Shown piece by piece: positions 1 to 10,640 of a stretch of DNA of 64,000 bases. The stretch lies in contig QEYB01000738.1 of the NCBI GenBank assembly GCA_017562135.1, positions 62,001 to 126,000 on the forward strand, in the 5' to 3' direction. Both the position numbers and the translations under genes were made by a program. Under the pieces are notes generated by a model, which worked only from the letters and a program-made list of their open reading frames with translations, did not search any database and was not told where the DNA came from. Each line of letters opens with the position of its first letter. Positions within the stretch are counted from its first letter, which is position 1. The stretch comes from Dipylidium caninum. Lineage: Eukaryota; Platyhelminthes; Cestoda; Cyclophyllidea; Dipylidiidae.

Positions 1-39
1 TAAAGGGGTTTAACTGTTGTATCGAGTGATTTTCTTCGT

Positions 40-770
40 TTTCTCACTGCCTCCGTCTCCTACTCCGCTTCCGTCTGCGTCGCTCGACGCCCAGAAAAAT
101 AAGTGCAGGAGGTTCCAGGATATGCGCTTCTACAATGCGGACAATACGAGGTGAGGAGTAGACAGGAGGGGCGAGAAGGCGAGAAAGGGGAGAGGCGAGT
201 GGAGGAGAATGAAGTTCAACTTGGCTGTGACTCATTTTTCGAGGCGCGACTTGTCCGTTACCGACACGACATGAATATCACTGTATTACAACACTCCGCA
301 TATCATCGTCAAGCGACGAAGTTTAAAAACAGTTACAACATTTTCAATAGCGTGTAGGCCGGCACATGAGGTGTGAGATGTGTTGGGCGGAAGCGCTATC
401 GAAATGGGGGACTGGTTATTAAGGGTCGTAGTAGTCGTTTACTGTCTGCCCCTCTGGCAATTGTGGGGCCACCAGCAAGATAATCGTTGAACCGTTGTTG
501 TTCTCATTGTGACTGTAATAATTGTTGTGACTCCTCCTTCTTGCTCGATTCTTTATAGGACATGTGACTTATTGGAGAGCTGGCTCGCGAAAGAACTGAA
601 GAATAACAGCACACACACTCCTAATCAAGAAGCAAGAGAAAGGAAGGACTGAAATTTGAGACGTCGTATCATGGTGAGGTGATTGAGGCGGCTCGTTACT
701 TGGCAACCGGTTGGTCGTGGTAGAAATTGTAGCAGCACAGACGGAGTAGTCGGACTGATTTAATGAATGA
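40..770. repeat. Diverged block copy, paired with 24440-25100
   Basis: This stretch aligns over most of its length with 24440-25100 in the same orientation. Matching landmarks are 'cttctacaatgc' near 129 and 24493, 'acaacactccgcatatc' against 'acaacactccacatatc', and 'ggtgattgaggcggct' near 678 and 25011. The first 200 bases also resemble the 3' part of the M unit at 11690-11830, 46310-46450 and 48260-48400. No intact gene is seen; I read it as a decayed copy. Alignment was by eye, so the edges are approximate. Confidence 0.65.
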
Positions 771-807
771 ATGAATGAAGCGATTTCTGTTGGAGCCCTT
801 CCGCCCA

Positions 808-990
808 TCAGCGCGACGTGGGTATTGTGCTTTGTGTAAACTTCGTTCCTTCCTCTTGCACCCAGGTTAAAGATAAAAAGATAAAAACACCCTCACAGCG
901 TGCATGTCCACATTCCCGCATTGAGCGCTCCACTATGTCTAGTGCCAGATCGTCCACCTGGCCGAAAAGGTCCTCGGAAGTGGCAAACAT
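808..990 (-). pseudogene. Exon fragment related to 6170-6260 (ED-FG-V-D motif)
   Basis: An open frame of 60 codons whose middle, SEDLFGQVDDLALDIVERSM, aligns residue by residue with LEDSFGEVEDRAVDVVESVM encoded on the plus strand near 6185-6244. Over 60 bases about 70 percent match and differences favour third positions, so the frame has been under protein-level constraint. The rest of the frame is unrelated. It is probably one exon or an exon relic of a dispersed family. I recognise no known domain. Confidence 0.35.
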
Positions 991-1260
991 CGGTTCTACC
1001 TCGATTTGGATATGCTCTTACTGGAAACTCTAGGGAAATCTCCGAAACTACACAGTTCAGCAATAAGCGAGCCTGTCTCGAGTGGTTACATCGTAAACAA
1101 ATTTAGTCAGTTCGTGCGCATTTCCTCCCGCATTACTCCTCCACTCGCCTTTCGCAACTCACTCCTGCACAATCACTCGCATCCGTGACCCCGCCATCCT
1201 TGCAGTGAGGTCTGAACGCCGCCATGAGTATGGCCATCAGTTTTATGCTGTTTAACACCA

Positions 1261-1790
1261 CCGCGGCACGAATTAGGAGGTGGCGATGATCCACCTGCGG
1301 ATCCACCTCTCTTTTCTGCGTAACATAAGCCTCGGCACTATCTGTCGGTGCCTTTCCAGGGCATTTTTAGTAATTCGCCTTCATTTTCCATTTCTTGGAA
1401 ATATTTTGCTCAGCTGACACATCATTAAGGGCGCCTTCTATGAAAATGAATGACTCTGTGGGGAGGGTCAACGCGTCAGACATTTGTGACAGATCTGCGG
1501 TCAAAAGACAATGGACAACACTAGCACCATCTCGTTGAATGATGTGCATTATATCATTGTCCTGACCACGTATTTTGTACGGTCAACCTGACATTTCCAT
1601 AAATCACCTGCTCTCGCCATAAACGCATCTAGCACACGCCTATCTCCCTCGATCTCCAATTCACCTGCCATGGAGAACTAAACGATACGCGTTTTGTTGC
1701 CTGTCATTTTTAGTGAAAAGTTGAATTCTTCGCATGGGCTTAAAAGAATATCTTCGGGTAATGCGCTTTACGCTATATACAGTGGCGGAA
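1261..1790 (+). pseudogene. Decayed gene copy, paired with 23225-23650
   Basis: Aligns with 23225-23650. Shared encoded motifs are IHLSFLRNISL here against IHLPFLRNISL there, and NDSVGRVNASDICD against EDSVEIVNAPGGCD. The partner carries a good splice donor (caatgg|gtaaga) where this copy has caatgg|acaaca, so the donor is lost here, and in-frame stops lie between the two motifs. I read this as a relic of an exon that is better preserved at 23 kb. Function unknown. Confidence 0.45.
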
Positions 1791-1794
1791 CGCT

Positions 1795-2285
1795 CATCAC
1801 TCAACAACCTCCTCGGCACTGATTTAGCTGTCTAGTTTAGCGGATTCGTTGATCACGGCCTGGAGTAAAGAAGATGTAACCATTACCATTACCATTGCCG
1901 CACAACCACCCCATCATCGGTCTCATGACGCCTCCTCTCCCACCTCATCAACGGTCTCCTCCTCATCTCGCCTATCACTCTACCACCCCCTGTCAAGTGG
2001 CAAAATCTCGTTTGTTGAGTGGCAACGAAGTCGACGAGGCAGCCTACATGGAGAATGTGGCCGCCGCACAGCCGCGAATTTGTGCGAGGGCGAGTTGACT
2101 GGCCTGGTATGAAATCGCCCTAAGCTAACCAAATAGGAGCTCCATTGCTGGAGTTTTGTACAGATGTTGGCGTGATTTGGTGTCATTTGCGCGTGTACTG
2201 TACTCATCGTGCTCATGGTGATAGCACGTAGGTTTTCGGCAACGAACTCAGAATCCCGCACCTGACTCGTCTCCGAAAGCGATCT
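1795..2285. other. No gene seen
   Basis: Contains a short (accatt)n run near 1880-1895 and overlapping short frames on both strands. I found no splice-phased model or duplicate copy that would support any of them. Confidence 0.5.
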
Positions 2286-2289
2286 TTTT

Positions 2290-2830
2290 CGTTATGAGTA
2301 AAGTGGTCTGTACACTTGGCAACTTGTTACAAAGGCAGCGTCTAATCGAGCTACGCAGTGGAATTGTGTACGTAATCGCCTTGTCGAATTTGTGCTCGAG
2401 TTGGAGAAAGGGAAATGTCGGTAAATGAGAGCGATGTCGGGTCAATTGTTCGAAATGGTGCATTGATTAAGGCGAACTTGTAGTATGATCGAGCTACATA
2501 TCGGTTGCTTAGGCGGAATCGCAATGTTCACTATGTATTCGGGTAACAGAAATTGGAATTTTGGATGAACTAGAATGGGCCTTCCTAGCTCCAGTCAATT
2601 TGACTCAGTCCCAAGAACAGAGTGAGTGGAATTTTCTTCTCGCTTTGCCAATTGGTGTATGCTATGAATGACCATGTCTTTACCCTGTAATGGTCTCCCC
2701 GCTATGGTTAAAATGTCAATTCTATGAGCTGGTAAATTTAGCGTTCCTCAGAGAAATGGCTCGAGTTTACGGCAATTTGACCTATTTTCAGGCAAATGGT
2801 CTCTTTATTTGTTGCTAAATTCTCTGCTGC
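2290..2830. repeat. Diverged repeat, paired with 40695-41500
   Basis: Landmarks in common with 40695-41500 are 'ttggcaacttgttaca' (2314) against 'tcggcaacttattaca' (40718), 'gtcgaatttgtgct' at 2382 and 41077, and 'caatttgac' near 2595 and 2773 with the same spacing in the partner. The 41-kb copy has about 310 extra bases (roughly 40735-41040) at the position of 2340. No convincing gene on either strand in this copy. Confidence 0.6.
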
Positions 2831-3061
2831 ACTAGCACAAATACCACCACCCGTAAAGCTGCCCAATTCCTCACATGCCAGCAAAAGAGCAGTCAGAGCA
2901 GCAAACGGACTATTCTCCAAATGTCCCCAACATAGTCCAGTCAAATGGCGAGTAAACTTGCCAATTTTTTATTATTTTATCCTAAAACCCCCTCCTTCCC
3001 TGATCCAATTCATCTGCTATTCTAATGCGCAGGAAAGTCATTATTGCGATGACATCTTCTA

Positions 3062-3106
3062 TCTTCGTCCCTCCCTCCCTCCGTCCCTCCCTCCCCCCCC
3101 CTCTCA
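3062..3106. repeat. CCCT-rich simple repeat
   Basis: A run of ccct/cctc units ending in an eight-base C tract. It makes the frames that cross it low in complexity and unreliable. Confidence 0.85.
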
Positions 3107-3289
3107 GCTGTTCAGACGGCAGCTTTGACAGTTGAAACTCTTTGCCCACCTCGCACCAGCGTGACCTGAACAATGACAATGTTGTCAACCGAGAATCATG
3201 CAACATAAATCGATTTTCCAATGTGTTCGCATTTTCAAATCGCCTCGGCGCATAGCTCAACTAACGATTTCGCTACATTTTTGCTGCGT

Positions 3290-3480
3290 ACACATTAATA
3301 CGAGTTGGCGTAGAATTACTCTTAGCCCTCTTCTCCGTCCTGCCTCCACTGCTTGCCACCGTCGTCCTCCTCGTCTGCGTGTGCGAATCTCTGCTGGAGA
3401 CCTCTCCACGACCTTCAGTTCAGAAGCCAATCCTACTGCAGCACCAACCTAATGCGGAAGAATTTACGCGTAAGTGAAGT
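3290..3480 (+). other. Conserved mini first exon region, paired with 24000-24185
   Basis: The two regions are alike for about 185 bases, ending in a start codon followed by six codons and a splice donor. Here 3452-3469 encodes MRKNLR and is followed by gtaagt at 3470. The partner at 24154-24171 encodes MRKKFR followed by gtgagt. Start codon, exon length and donor are all kept while the bases around them vary, which is what a real 18-base first coding exon would show. The second exon of this copy was not found downstream, so the copy may be dead. Confidence 0.5.
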
Positions 3481-3529
3481 TCTAGTCCAAGTACCCGCTT
3501 GCACTTGACTTTTTGTCACAAGGCCTCAG

Positions 3530-4200
3530 CCTACCCCACTGTCTACTGGTAGGGAGATACACGTCGTCGTCGTGGTCATCATGGTCGTCGTTGTCGTTCG
3601 AAGATGATGCACTTGCCCCCATGAAATGGACACCTTGTTGGGATAGCAGTGGCTAAAGTGGCTGAAGTGGGTGAAATGGGTGGTAGCGAGTGAGAAGAGG
3701 GGGTCGATTTGGCAACCAAAGACGAGGTTGATGGAAAGATGCATTAGTGCCATAGTCCTCGTGGTCTGTCATCATTTGGTGTTGGTAGTGGTAGAAGTTG
3801 GAGCAGTGTGAGAGGCTGGGCGAGACCATAGCATGGAGAGTAGGTTTTTAGGCTGCATGCCGCGTTGAAGCTTCAATTTTCCTGCCTGGCATTAGTCTTA
3901 CCTAAACAGACGCGAAGGGTGGGGTCGACATCAGTTCCCCAGGTGAACTGATTGCAAATTGGCGTCACTTCCCACTGTCCCATCATTGGTGGGACCTCAG
4001 CCAAACGAAGAGATAATCGCATCCACAAACACACAAACAAAAACACACACTGCCATAAGAGCGGTTATGAGTGGGTATTGGAATTATTTGCATAACCCCC
4101 AATGTCCTCCCTTTATTATCTCGGTCTTGACAGAAGCAACCGCAGAGGGGCGGGTGGGGATGGACGAGAGGTGGACTCTCATCGTCGATGGCATCTAGGC
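3530..4200. other. No gene seen; simple repeats
   Basis: Contains a GTC/GTT-rich run at 3558-3600 and an AC/AAAC-rich run at 4021-4052. Frames here are short and follow the repeats. Confidence 0.6.
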
Positions 4201-4210
4201 GGGGGCGCAA

Positions 4211-4352
4211 TTGCAAATGGAAAAGGAGGCAGATATGGAAGCGGAGGTGGAGACGGGGATGGAGACCCAAACGAGGACGGGGGCATTGGCTTGGGAAGAG
4301 GATTCTGAGGAAGAGGACTTGGAGTCCTCTGAAGATGCGCTCAAGCGAATCC
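4211..4352 (+). CDS. Acidic exon, copy 1 of tandem pair
   Basis: Encodes a Glu/Asp-rich stretch (WEEDSEEEDLESSEDALKRI) and ends at a consensus donor, cc|gtgagt at 4353. A second copy follows 240 bases downstream at about 4530-4625, encoding WEDESAEDDSEPLEKALKRI. Counting differences codon by codon between the two gives most at third positions in this frame, so plus-strand coding is favoured over the open minus frame. The 5' limit is not fixed: the frame is open from about 4190 and low in complexity upstream. Role unknown; possibly an acidic linker exon of a larger gene. Confidence 0.4.
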
Positions 4353-4499
4353 GTGAGTGTTCACTTCGTCTTAAGATCAACGTGGTCCTCCCGTGTAGGG
4401 AGGTGCAATGGTTTACGAGTGATTTATGGATGATGATGTACCTGCCTCATCTGTGTAGTTGCGAGCATAACGCGTAACCGCGATGACACGCAGCTGACA

Positions 4500-4640
4500 A
4501 AACCCTCCACAAGCCCATCTGCCAACGCTTGGTGGACGTTTATATGGGAGGATGAGTCCGCGGAAGACGACTCTGAGCCGCTAGAAAAAGCCCTCAAACG
4601 AATCCCTGAGTGTTCACTTTGTCCTATAATCAAATTAGTC
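4500..4640 (+). pseudogene. Acidic exon, copy 2 of tandem pair
   Basis: Duplicate of the exon at 4211-4352, with matching flanks for about 100 bases on the 3' side (ctcccccggccagtag against ctcccgtgtaggg). The donor base has changed from gtgagt to ctgagt, so this copy cannot splice at the same point. The frame stays open to about 4630. Confidence 0.4.
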
Positions 4641-4644
4641 CTCC

Positions 4645-6040
4645 CCCGGCCAGTAGTGTTGTGCAATGGGTTGCGAGGGATAATTAAATGAAAACCTGTT
4701 TCCTGTGAATAGGTGCCAACCGCCAACGAAACCATCTACAAGGACATCTGTAATCCATTGATATAATTCTTTAGAAGCATTGGTGGAAGTTGGTGTTAAG
4801 TTCTTGGGGCATTGAAAAGCAATGACTTTTCCTATTTTGCAGCGGAATAAAAGACTGAGGAACCCGTTCTGTTGCTCCTGGAGGAAGACGCAGATGTCGT
4901 GAGTAGACGGTATAAATCGGAGAGACTTTGAGATGGAAGCGCAGCGGATATCGAGGAGCCGAGGAGCCGGCTAGTCGATTAGTCGGGGAGTCAGAAAGTC
5001 GAGCGAGGAAATGGGGTATGCAGAGATTTAGGGCGCACAGGTGGATACATGTAGAATGAGTGGAAGGGTGGAGCATTCGAATGTTAACGCTTGTTCGTGA
5101 GTAAGGACCGTGCCCAGTCACAATTTAACTTTCACCGAAGTTAATGATCAGCCAAAACGGCAGTTTTCTGTAAGAAGGATGGAGAGCGACTGTCCTCTTC
5201 TTGAACATGCGAAAACTACGAAGAACAATTTGTAGCTCATCACGTCAACAGACCATCAGGCAAGGAATCAAGGCAAGTCGGACTACAAGAATGGAAATTC
5301 ATGAAAGTCTTCGGGAATGTCGGCTCACATGCTGCAGGCGGGGATTCCACTTCCGAGAAGAGGCCGCATTCCCGGTGACGTCCGTGCATTTGCGAGCTGG
5401 TCTTCAAGAGATTTTCAGCAAGTATAGTGCCTCACATCCAGGCGCTGGAGATAATCCCGTCGGCTTGGATGACTGACTCTTCACTGCAATGGCCCTGAGA
5501 CATGAGAATGAGATAGGGCCGAGCAAAAGACCAGCAATCGAAGTATCTTGCTGAGAAAAGTGTAACCGTCCACCTCTCGTCCACTTGCGTAGCCCACTTT
5601 CATAGACTCCGATCGACTTCGAAATGCCTGAGAATGGCGCTGCATTCTACCGAAGGCAAATGCGACGAAGGAATTCCTACCGGCCTTCATTCGACTCTCG
5701 AGCAATCGAAGGAAAGCAAACGTCAAGTTCGTAAAGTGACTTTCTACAAGAGGAAACGCGTCTGCAAATTCAAATTTATTCAATGCCACAGCTGAAAATC
5801 GATTACGGCCGCGTCAATAATTTATGCCATGGTTAGCAGCACTTCGTGAGTAGGCTTGTTCAGGCTGTTTTCAGGGCTTAATTAAGTGCCATGTGTCCGC
5901 GTGTTTCGTGGCTGTTTTGCAGTGGCGTATGCCATGCCCTCGTGGGGAAATGAAGTCCGCGTGCACTTGTGGCTGAATTCAACCTATGTGATGAGGTCGC
6001 CACTCGGCAAATTCAGTAGGGTAACCAGTGACCCGATGAT
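4645..6040. other. No supported gene
   Basis: Open frames at 4771-5121 (-), 5201-5476 (+) and 5481-5789 (-) have neither splice-phased partners nor duplicate copies. I see no repeats or RNA structure to report. Confidence 0.4.
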
Positions 6041-6049
6041 TTGTGAGAG

Positions 6050-6514
6050 GTGGGTGGAGGACTGACCCGGGGAGAAAACGCACAAGAAGTGACAGTGGCA
6101 GTGTTGTCGTGGGCAACGATTTTGACTAAGTATTTTCCGCTCATGCCCATTCGTGTAACCTATGGAGACATGACCATACGAGATCTCGAAGACTCTTTTG
6201 GCGAGGTGGAAGACCGGGCAGTGGACGTGGTAGAGTCCGTAATGCGAAACGCACATTTTGCTGAAGATGCGGTAAACTCACGTGCATGTTCCTGCAGTGG
6301 AGAAGGCGGAGGACAAAATTTGGATATGTTGCGCGTGTCTGAAGAGAAGGTGGACAAAGAGCTTCTGTCAATCAGGGAATGGAGATATAGAGAAGGACAA
6401 ATCGGAAATCTTGCGATGAGAAAATCCCCACCCTGCCTTGAATTTGTCAAAGTGGAAAGCAGTACCAGAAGCCTCCATTTGGATCGCTTTCTTTCCTACA
6501 CTTTATCTCAGTAG
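6050..6514 (+). CDS. 154-codon frame with ED-FG-V-D exon
   Basis: An unbroken frame from a GTG; the first internal ATG is at 6143. Residues around 45-65 (LEDSFGEVEDRAVDVVESVM) match the minus-strand fragment at 808-990. The next segment, around 6240-6400, belongs to repeat family F3, with relatives at 13880-14060, 23700-23890 and 37560-37780. A possible donor (gcg|gtaaac) lies near 6270, so the true gene may be spliced and the rest of the frame accidental. No signal peptide or known domain. Confidence 0.35.
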   Translation: MGGGLTRGENAQEVTVAVLSWATILTKYFPLMPIRVTYGDMTIRDLEDSFGEVEDRAVDVVESVMRNAHFAEDAVNSRACSCSGEGGGQNLDMLRVSEEKVDKELLSIREWRYREGQIGNLAMRKSPPCLEFVKVESSTRSLHLDRFLSYTLSQ

Positions 6515-6519
6515 CCTCA

Positions 6520-8080
6520 TCATTTAGTAAATGTCGCTGAGCAAATGATATACAACAACACAGTCTCAGGAGCAGTGTTTCCTCTCTTCCGTTCTCCCCT
6601 CTGTAAATGAGGAAACAAATGTTTTTTTGTATTAAAGACATTTGACGCTTTTTGGAGGAAGCCGATGCCATCGCACCAGTTGCACATGATCTCCACAGCA
6701 GCTACTGCAAATACAACAAAAAAGAAGGCCTCACAAAAGAACGAAGGGCAAGGAGTGTGCGACTGCTACTACGACTCCTATGAGCAGCCGCACTTTTCGA
6801 TATTTCTTCCGCCCAAAGAACAACTCACGCCCCAAGCGATGGTCTACAAACCACTGCAACAGTAGTCACAGTGGGTCTAAGCGCCCATCTCCTTCAAATG
6901 GTGGACGCAATTCCATCAGGGATATGCGCGGTGAGACAAAGGTACACGAGTTCCTTGTCTTGATGCTCACTTGTCTAACTCACTCCGTCTTCCTTGTGTT
7001 AATGGGCTTCGAAAATTAATTGTTTTCCAAAGGAAGGATTGAGATGTGTCAGCAAGGTTGTTGGAGATAATTGTTCATCTTAGTGTATGTATTTGGGTTG
7101 ATAGAGTAAAATTGTGCATTTTCATGCTCGCCTTCATGTTTGATGGAAGTTTTATTCATTTGTTTGCGTTGCATTGTTTGAGTTGGGAATAACTGGCCTT
7201 GGATTTTGGATACTTCCTACACTTTCATCAATATGCTTGCGGTTATTATTCTTCCTGAATTGCGAAAAATCACTCGAAATAGATAATCGAGTGCATTTTG
7301 AATGGGCAAAAACGTTAAATGCCCCCACTGCGTATCAGCGAGTACCATCGAGATTTGCGATTCCAACCAAAACAGAAGACTCTGCCGCCTCCGTCCCCAC
7401 TATCTACCACATTGGCATTTCCCTGCCTCCGTGTTATCTGCGTTAAGCGACAAAGTTAACAAGAAATAAGGCTAAATGAGTTTGATCAGAGAGTTGGAAA
7501 TGGTTATTTGGGATGGCGGAGGAGAGTATGGTGCTTAATTGGCGAGGTGGTGCAATCGTCGATGAAAGGACTTGGCTGGGTCGATTGGCTGCGCCTTCCC
7601 CCTTCTGCTTTTCGTCAGGCGCCCACTCGGAGACTGCCTTCCTTGTCAAGCTGAATATTCATTTTAGGGGAGAAAAGTCGGCCGCTCCTTCGTCCCCGCA
7701 TCGCGAGACCGTAAACGCTTCTACACACAGATATGACTATCTCGTAGCTGGAGGCTTCACCCTAGGGCGTTTCTTCAACCTGCTCATTTGAAATGCCAAG
7801 TTTCCACTCGCACGAAGGCTCTTTGTTCTACTGACTGGCACAGCAATCAAGGCAACTGGTGTATTTTAAACAGCGTGATGATAACCTACATACAAGTGTT
7901 ATGAGGGGATTACCTTTTGCATCTTAGTACTGTCTCAGCCCCAATGGTATAAGCAATGTCTAGGCGTCGAAATTGATTCTTGTTCGCCTCACTTTTAAAC
8001 AGGAAAACGCCACGATCCGCCAACTGCGTACGAAACAATAATTACTCCTTAAATCATGTCTTGAATATAAAAGGATGTTG
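6520..8080. other. No supported gene; one inverted dispersed match
   Basis: Bases 7510-7575 read on the minus strand resemble 26945-27010 on the plus strand (shared 'tcctttcatcga' and 'tgcaccacc'). Otherwise only short frames. The plus frame 7174-7446 and the frame at 7513-7791 lack independent support. Confidence 0.4.
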
Positions 8081-8421
8081 ACAATTATGTATTTGGTACA
8101 CTATGCGGGTCCTTCAGTCGCCAATGACTGAAATGGCCTCCATGTCTTCCTGAAACCTTCTTTCCCAGACTCTCAGGCTGGGAATTGTTGGAGAGCAGCC
8201 GAAGACATAAGGTAGCGAGGCGAACGCCTTCTGTGAATGTCTTTCCTACTCGCCAATTGGAGCGCAGTGCAGGATGAATAGGATTGTTGGGCTGTTGGAA
8301 TTGGTCGGGTCCACGAGGACCCCCGAATTTAACCACCCTGGAGAATTGGTCGTTCATCTGGCCTGAAAACATGACCGCATCATCCCTCTCGAAGTTAGAG
8401 TAGGAGTAGGAAGTGTCCGTT

Positions 8422-8750
8422 TCATGAACTCCTGCACCCAGCCATTCCCTCGCCCACGCCCAGGCCCACAGCAAACCAAGCAACAACATCCCTGCACGAG
8501 TGGGATAAATACGAGTCTCTGTGAAATAGGCTCTGAAGGGCGAACAAGAATCAACGACGCGGGTGGTGTCAAAAGGAGTTAAAGACGACTCTATTTTCGA
8601 GTGAATCGAGTGAGGTGAGTCCAAACTCACCAGAGTCGACTTTCGGCGAGTGCCCCTAGGGCCTAATATTGCTAATTCGAAGATGTCAAGATCTGCACAG
8701 CGTTTGTTGAAGCAGCTAAAAAAGAGATGATATCGAACACCAACACACAT
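8422..8750 (-). CDS. Gene L: two-exon small protein
   Basis: Exon 1 is 8750-8631: ATG plus 39 codons, beginning MCVGVRYHLFFSCFNKRCAD and ending in frame at ctg|gtgagt. Exon 2 is 8532-8422, after a strong acceptor (gttcgcccttcag). It joins in phase 0 and ends at TGA; it includes a hydrophobic stretch DVVAWFAVGLGVGEGMAG that could be a membrane segment. The intron is 98 bases and the product about 76 residues. Exon 1 is related to the minus-strand frame at 12840-12697 (MHGGVAYLLFTHFAKPCAAL) in duplication A. Without splicing, the same strand is open for 242 codons (8813-8085), the longest frame in the window, so an unspliced protein starting at the ATG 8489 with a signal-like MLLLGLLWAWAWA is the alternative. 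Function unknown. Confidence 0.5.
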
Positions 8751-8752
8751 TC

Positions 8753-9058
8753 GTGGCAGAGCAGTCACTAGTGTTTGCGATCGACAGGAAGAGCGTGGAA
8801 ATCTCGTCCTCAACCGCAGTCTACCCCGGCGACTGGATGGAAGAGGAAAAGGTGTGCGGAAAGAAAGTAGAGAACTTTGAGGACTCCTGGTCTCTCACTA
8901 CACCCAGTGACACTGTCTCTGTTGACAGTGAGGATCTGCCTGTGATTACTCCAATTAGGTAGATTGTAATTCTTTACCATGCATAACAACAAATTTAACA
9001 GTCGTCTAAGCAGTAGCAGTGTGGAAGACCTCATCCGACTCATGATTGTACGAGGCTG
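8753..9058 (+). CDS. Gene P, copy D (short form)
   Basis: Exon 1 8753-8958 and exon 2 9002-9058 are separated by a 43-base intron (attag|gtagat ... atttaacag|tcg) and join in phase to end ...SRLSSSSVEDLIRLMIVRG, stop. It aligns without frameshift with P in copy A: VENFEDSWSLTTPSDT against VENFEASWSFTTPSHT. Codon by codon, 9 of the differences fall at third, 6 at first and 2 at second positions, and two length changes are multiples of three. The start is not settled: the frame is open from a GTG that directly abuts the ATG of gene L on the other strand, so an upstream exon is likely. Function unknown. Confidence 0.5.
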
Positions 9059-9378
9059 AATGTAAGACCAATTAGGAGCGGGGGACAAGAAGAGCAACGA
9101 GCATGTCTTGGGGCTTCGTGGTGGCTCCGATTGCACCCATCAATCGCCTCACTCTCCTGATCCTCACTTTGTTTGGTTTCCTCAATTGTTCAAATCTTTC
9201 GCTATGTTTCAAAATTTTGAAGATTATCAGACGATGCTGTGGTCATATTCTTCATGCCAGAGAGTGGACTTCCTCCTTCCCAATACGGAGGGTGTCAAGG
9301 CCAACAAAAGAAGGAGAAAGAGACTTTCATCATTTTATCTAATGGCTGCTCGATAAAAGATTTTAGGTATCCTCGCTT

Positions 9379-9621
9379 GTGCCAATATTCTCAAAGTCAG
9401 CAAGTCATAGATGTTTTAAGCAGTTTGAAAGAGGCAATTCGGCTCTCAAAGGTATTGAACGGAATGGTATAGAACAAGAATTAGGCGATGATATCCTGAG
9501 ACTGATGGCGAAATTCGATTGTCTTAATATAACGGGGAAAACGAACTCAAGGTCGACTCTCCAATGCCTACAGCAGAGGCTTATCTTCGACAACAGGAGA
9601 AGTGGACAGGCAAAGAATTAA
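9379..9621 (+). CDS. Unrecognised 80-codon frame
   Basis: Open frame with a balanced, charged composition (for example GIEQELGDDILRLMAKFDCL) ending at TAA 9619-9621. A neighbouring frame (QQVIDVLSSLKEAIRLSKVL, about 9390-9455) looks equally protein-like, so a short intron or a frameshift may lie near 9455. It converges on the minus-strand candidate that ends at 9629. No homologous copy in the window to test it. Confidence 0.3.
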   Translation: MPIFSKSASHRCFKQFERGNSALKGIERNGIEQELGDDILRLMAKFDCLNITGKTNSRSTLQCLQQRLIFDNRRSGQAKN

Positions 9622-9628
9622 AGTGCCC

Positions 9629-9927
9629 TCATGAATTCTCCAAAGTGGCGCTCACTTCACGACGCGCAATTCGCTCATCTACTGTCTCGGGTATGGCATA
9701 ATTCTGCTTTTGCCATGAAATGTCACTGGAGATGAGGAGTGGTTGCCATACGCTAGTATCTGTACGAAAGGAGTGAATTTCACGTACACGTCCCTCACCT
9801 AAACCACTACCCACAATAAGGCATTTCCCTCTTGGTATGTGAGTATCTCAGGGAAATCATACTCTGTGATTTGGTTGAACCCAGTCGGACACTTATATCC
9901 ACAGCGAAAGTGGGCAACTGGAGCGGG
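9629..9927 (-). CDS. Unrecognised two-part frame, possibly frameshifted
   Basis: The upstream part, 9927-9799, follows a usable acceptor (gctttgtttag) and contains RCGYKCPTGFNQITEYDFPE and EGNALLW. The downstream part, 9814-9629 in another frame, contains VREIHSFRTDTSVWQPLLIS and ends TLENS, stop. The two frames overlap by a few codons, so either a frameshift has occurred near 9805 or a small intron removes the join; gtagtg and gtgagg donors are both present. The two cysteines suggest an extracellular domain, but none was identified. Strand is favoured by composition only. Confidence 0.35.
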
Positions 9928-9959
9928 CTAAACAAAGCTTTAAAAGAAGACTATCTGTT

Positions 9960-10640
9960 CTGATCAATTATGAAGGGTCCTTCAACCCCATAACACCATG
10001 CGTCATAGTGCAAAAAATAACGCATAAATCATTCACATTTTTCGAATTCGCACTTTTACGTCATCCTCCCGCAAAAGTTACAATGCAAATTGAAGCAATG
10101 TAAAGGAGAAGAACACGAAACATTTCAACTACCAATGCGCGGGAAAAGGTGTTACAAATGCAATTTTTTTTTATTTCGTCCTATAAAATGCGAAAGTTTT
10201 CAAGTCAAATACTGCCTTTCGCAAACAAACTAAATTTGATCAATTCTGCGATTACCCCTTAGTTCTCCAGGGGCTTATAAACTGCACTGAGGCCGTAAGT
10301 GGGCGTAACAAAGTTGGAAAAATTCTACCTAAGTCGCGATTATGCGCTCTTGGTTGCAATCAACTCTTGGAGGGCATAGTTCTTCACGACCGACATCCCC
10401 ATCCACCGGAGTTGTGAACAACAAAAGAAGATAAATGGTGGACGTGGGAGAAGATCCCACGCAGAGCACATTTCGTCCAACTGCAATGAATCACCGCGTC
10501 CTCAAGCAGGGATTAAAGTGGAGGTGCTAAACTGAACCTGAGGTAGTGGAGAAAAAGGGAAATTTGCCGATGTTATGTGACTCAAGCAGATGCCGGTGAG
10601 AAGGATAAAAATATAACAAACACACCAATGCCAGTCAATC
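9960..10640. other. No gene seen
   Basis: No frame, repeat or splice model that I can support up to the start of duplication A. Confidence 0.5.
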
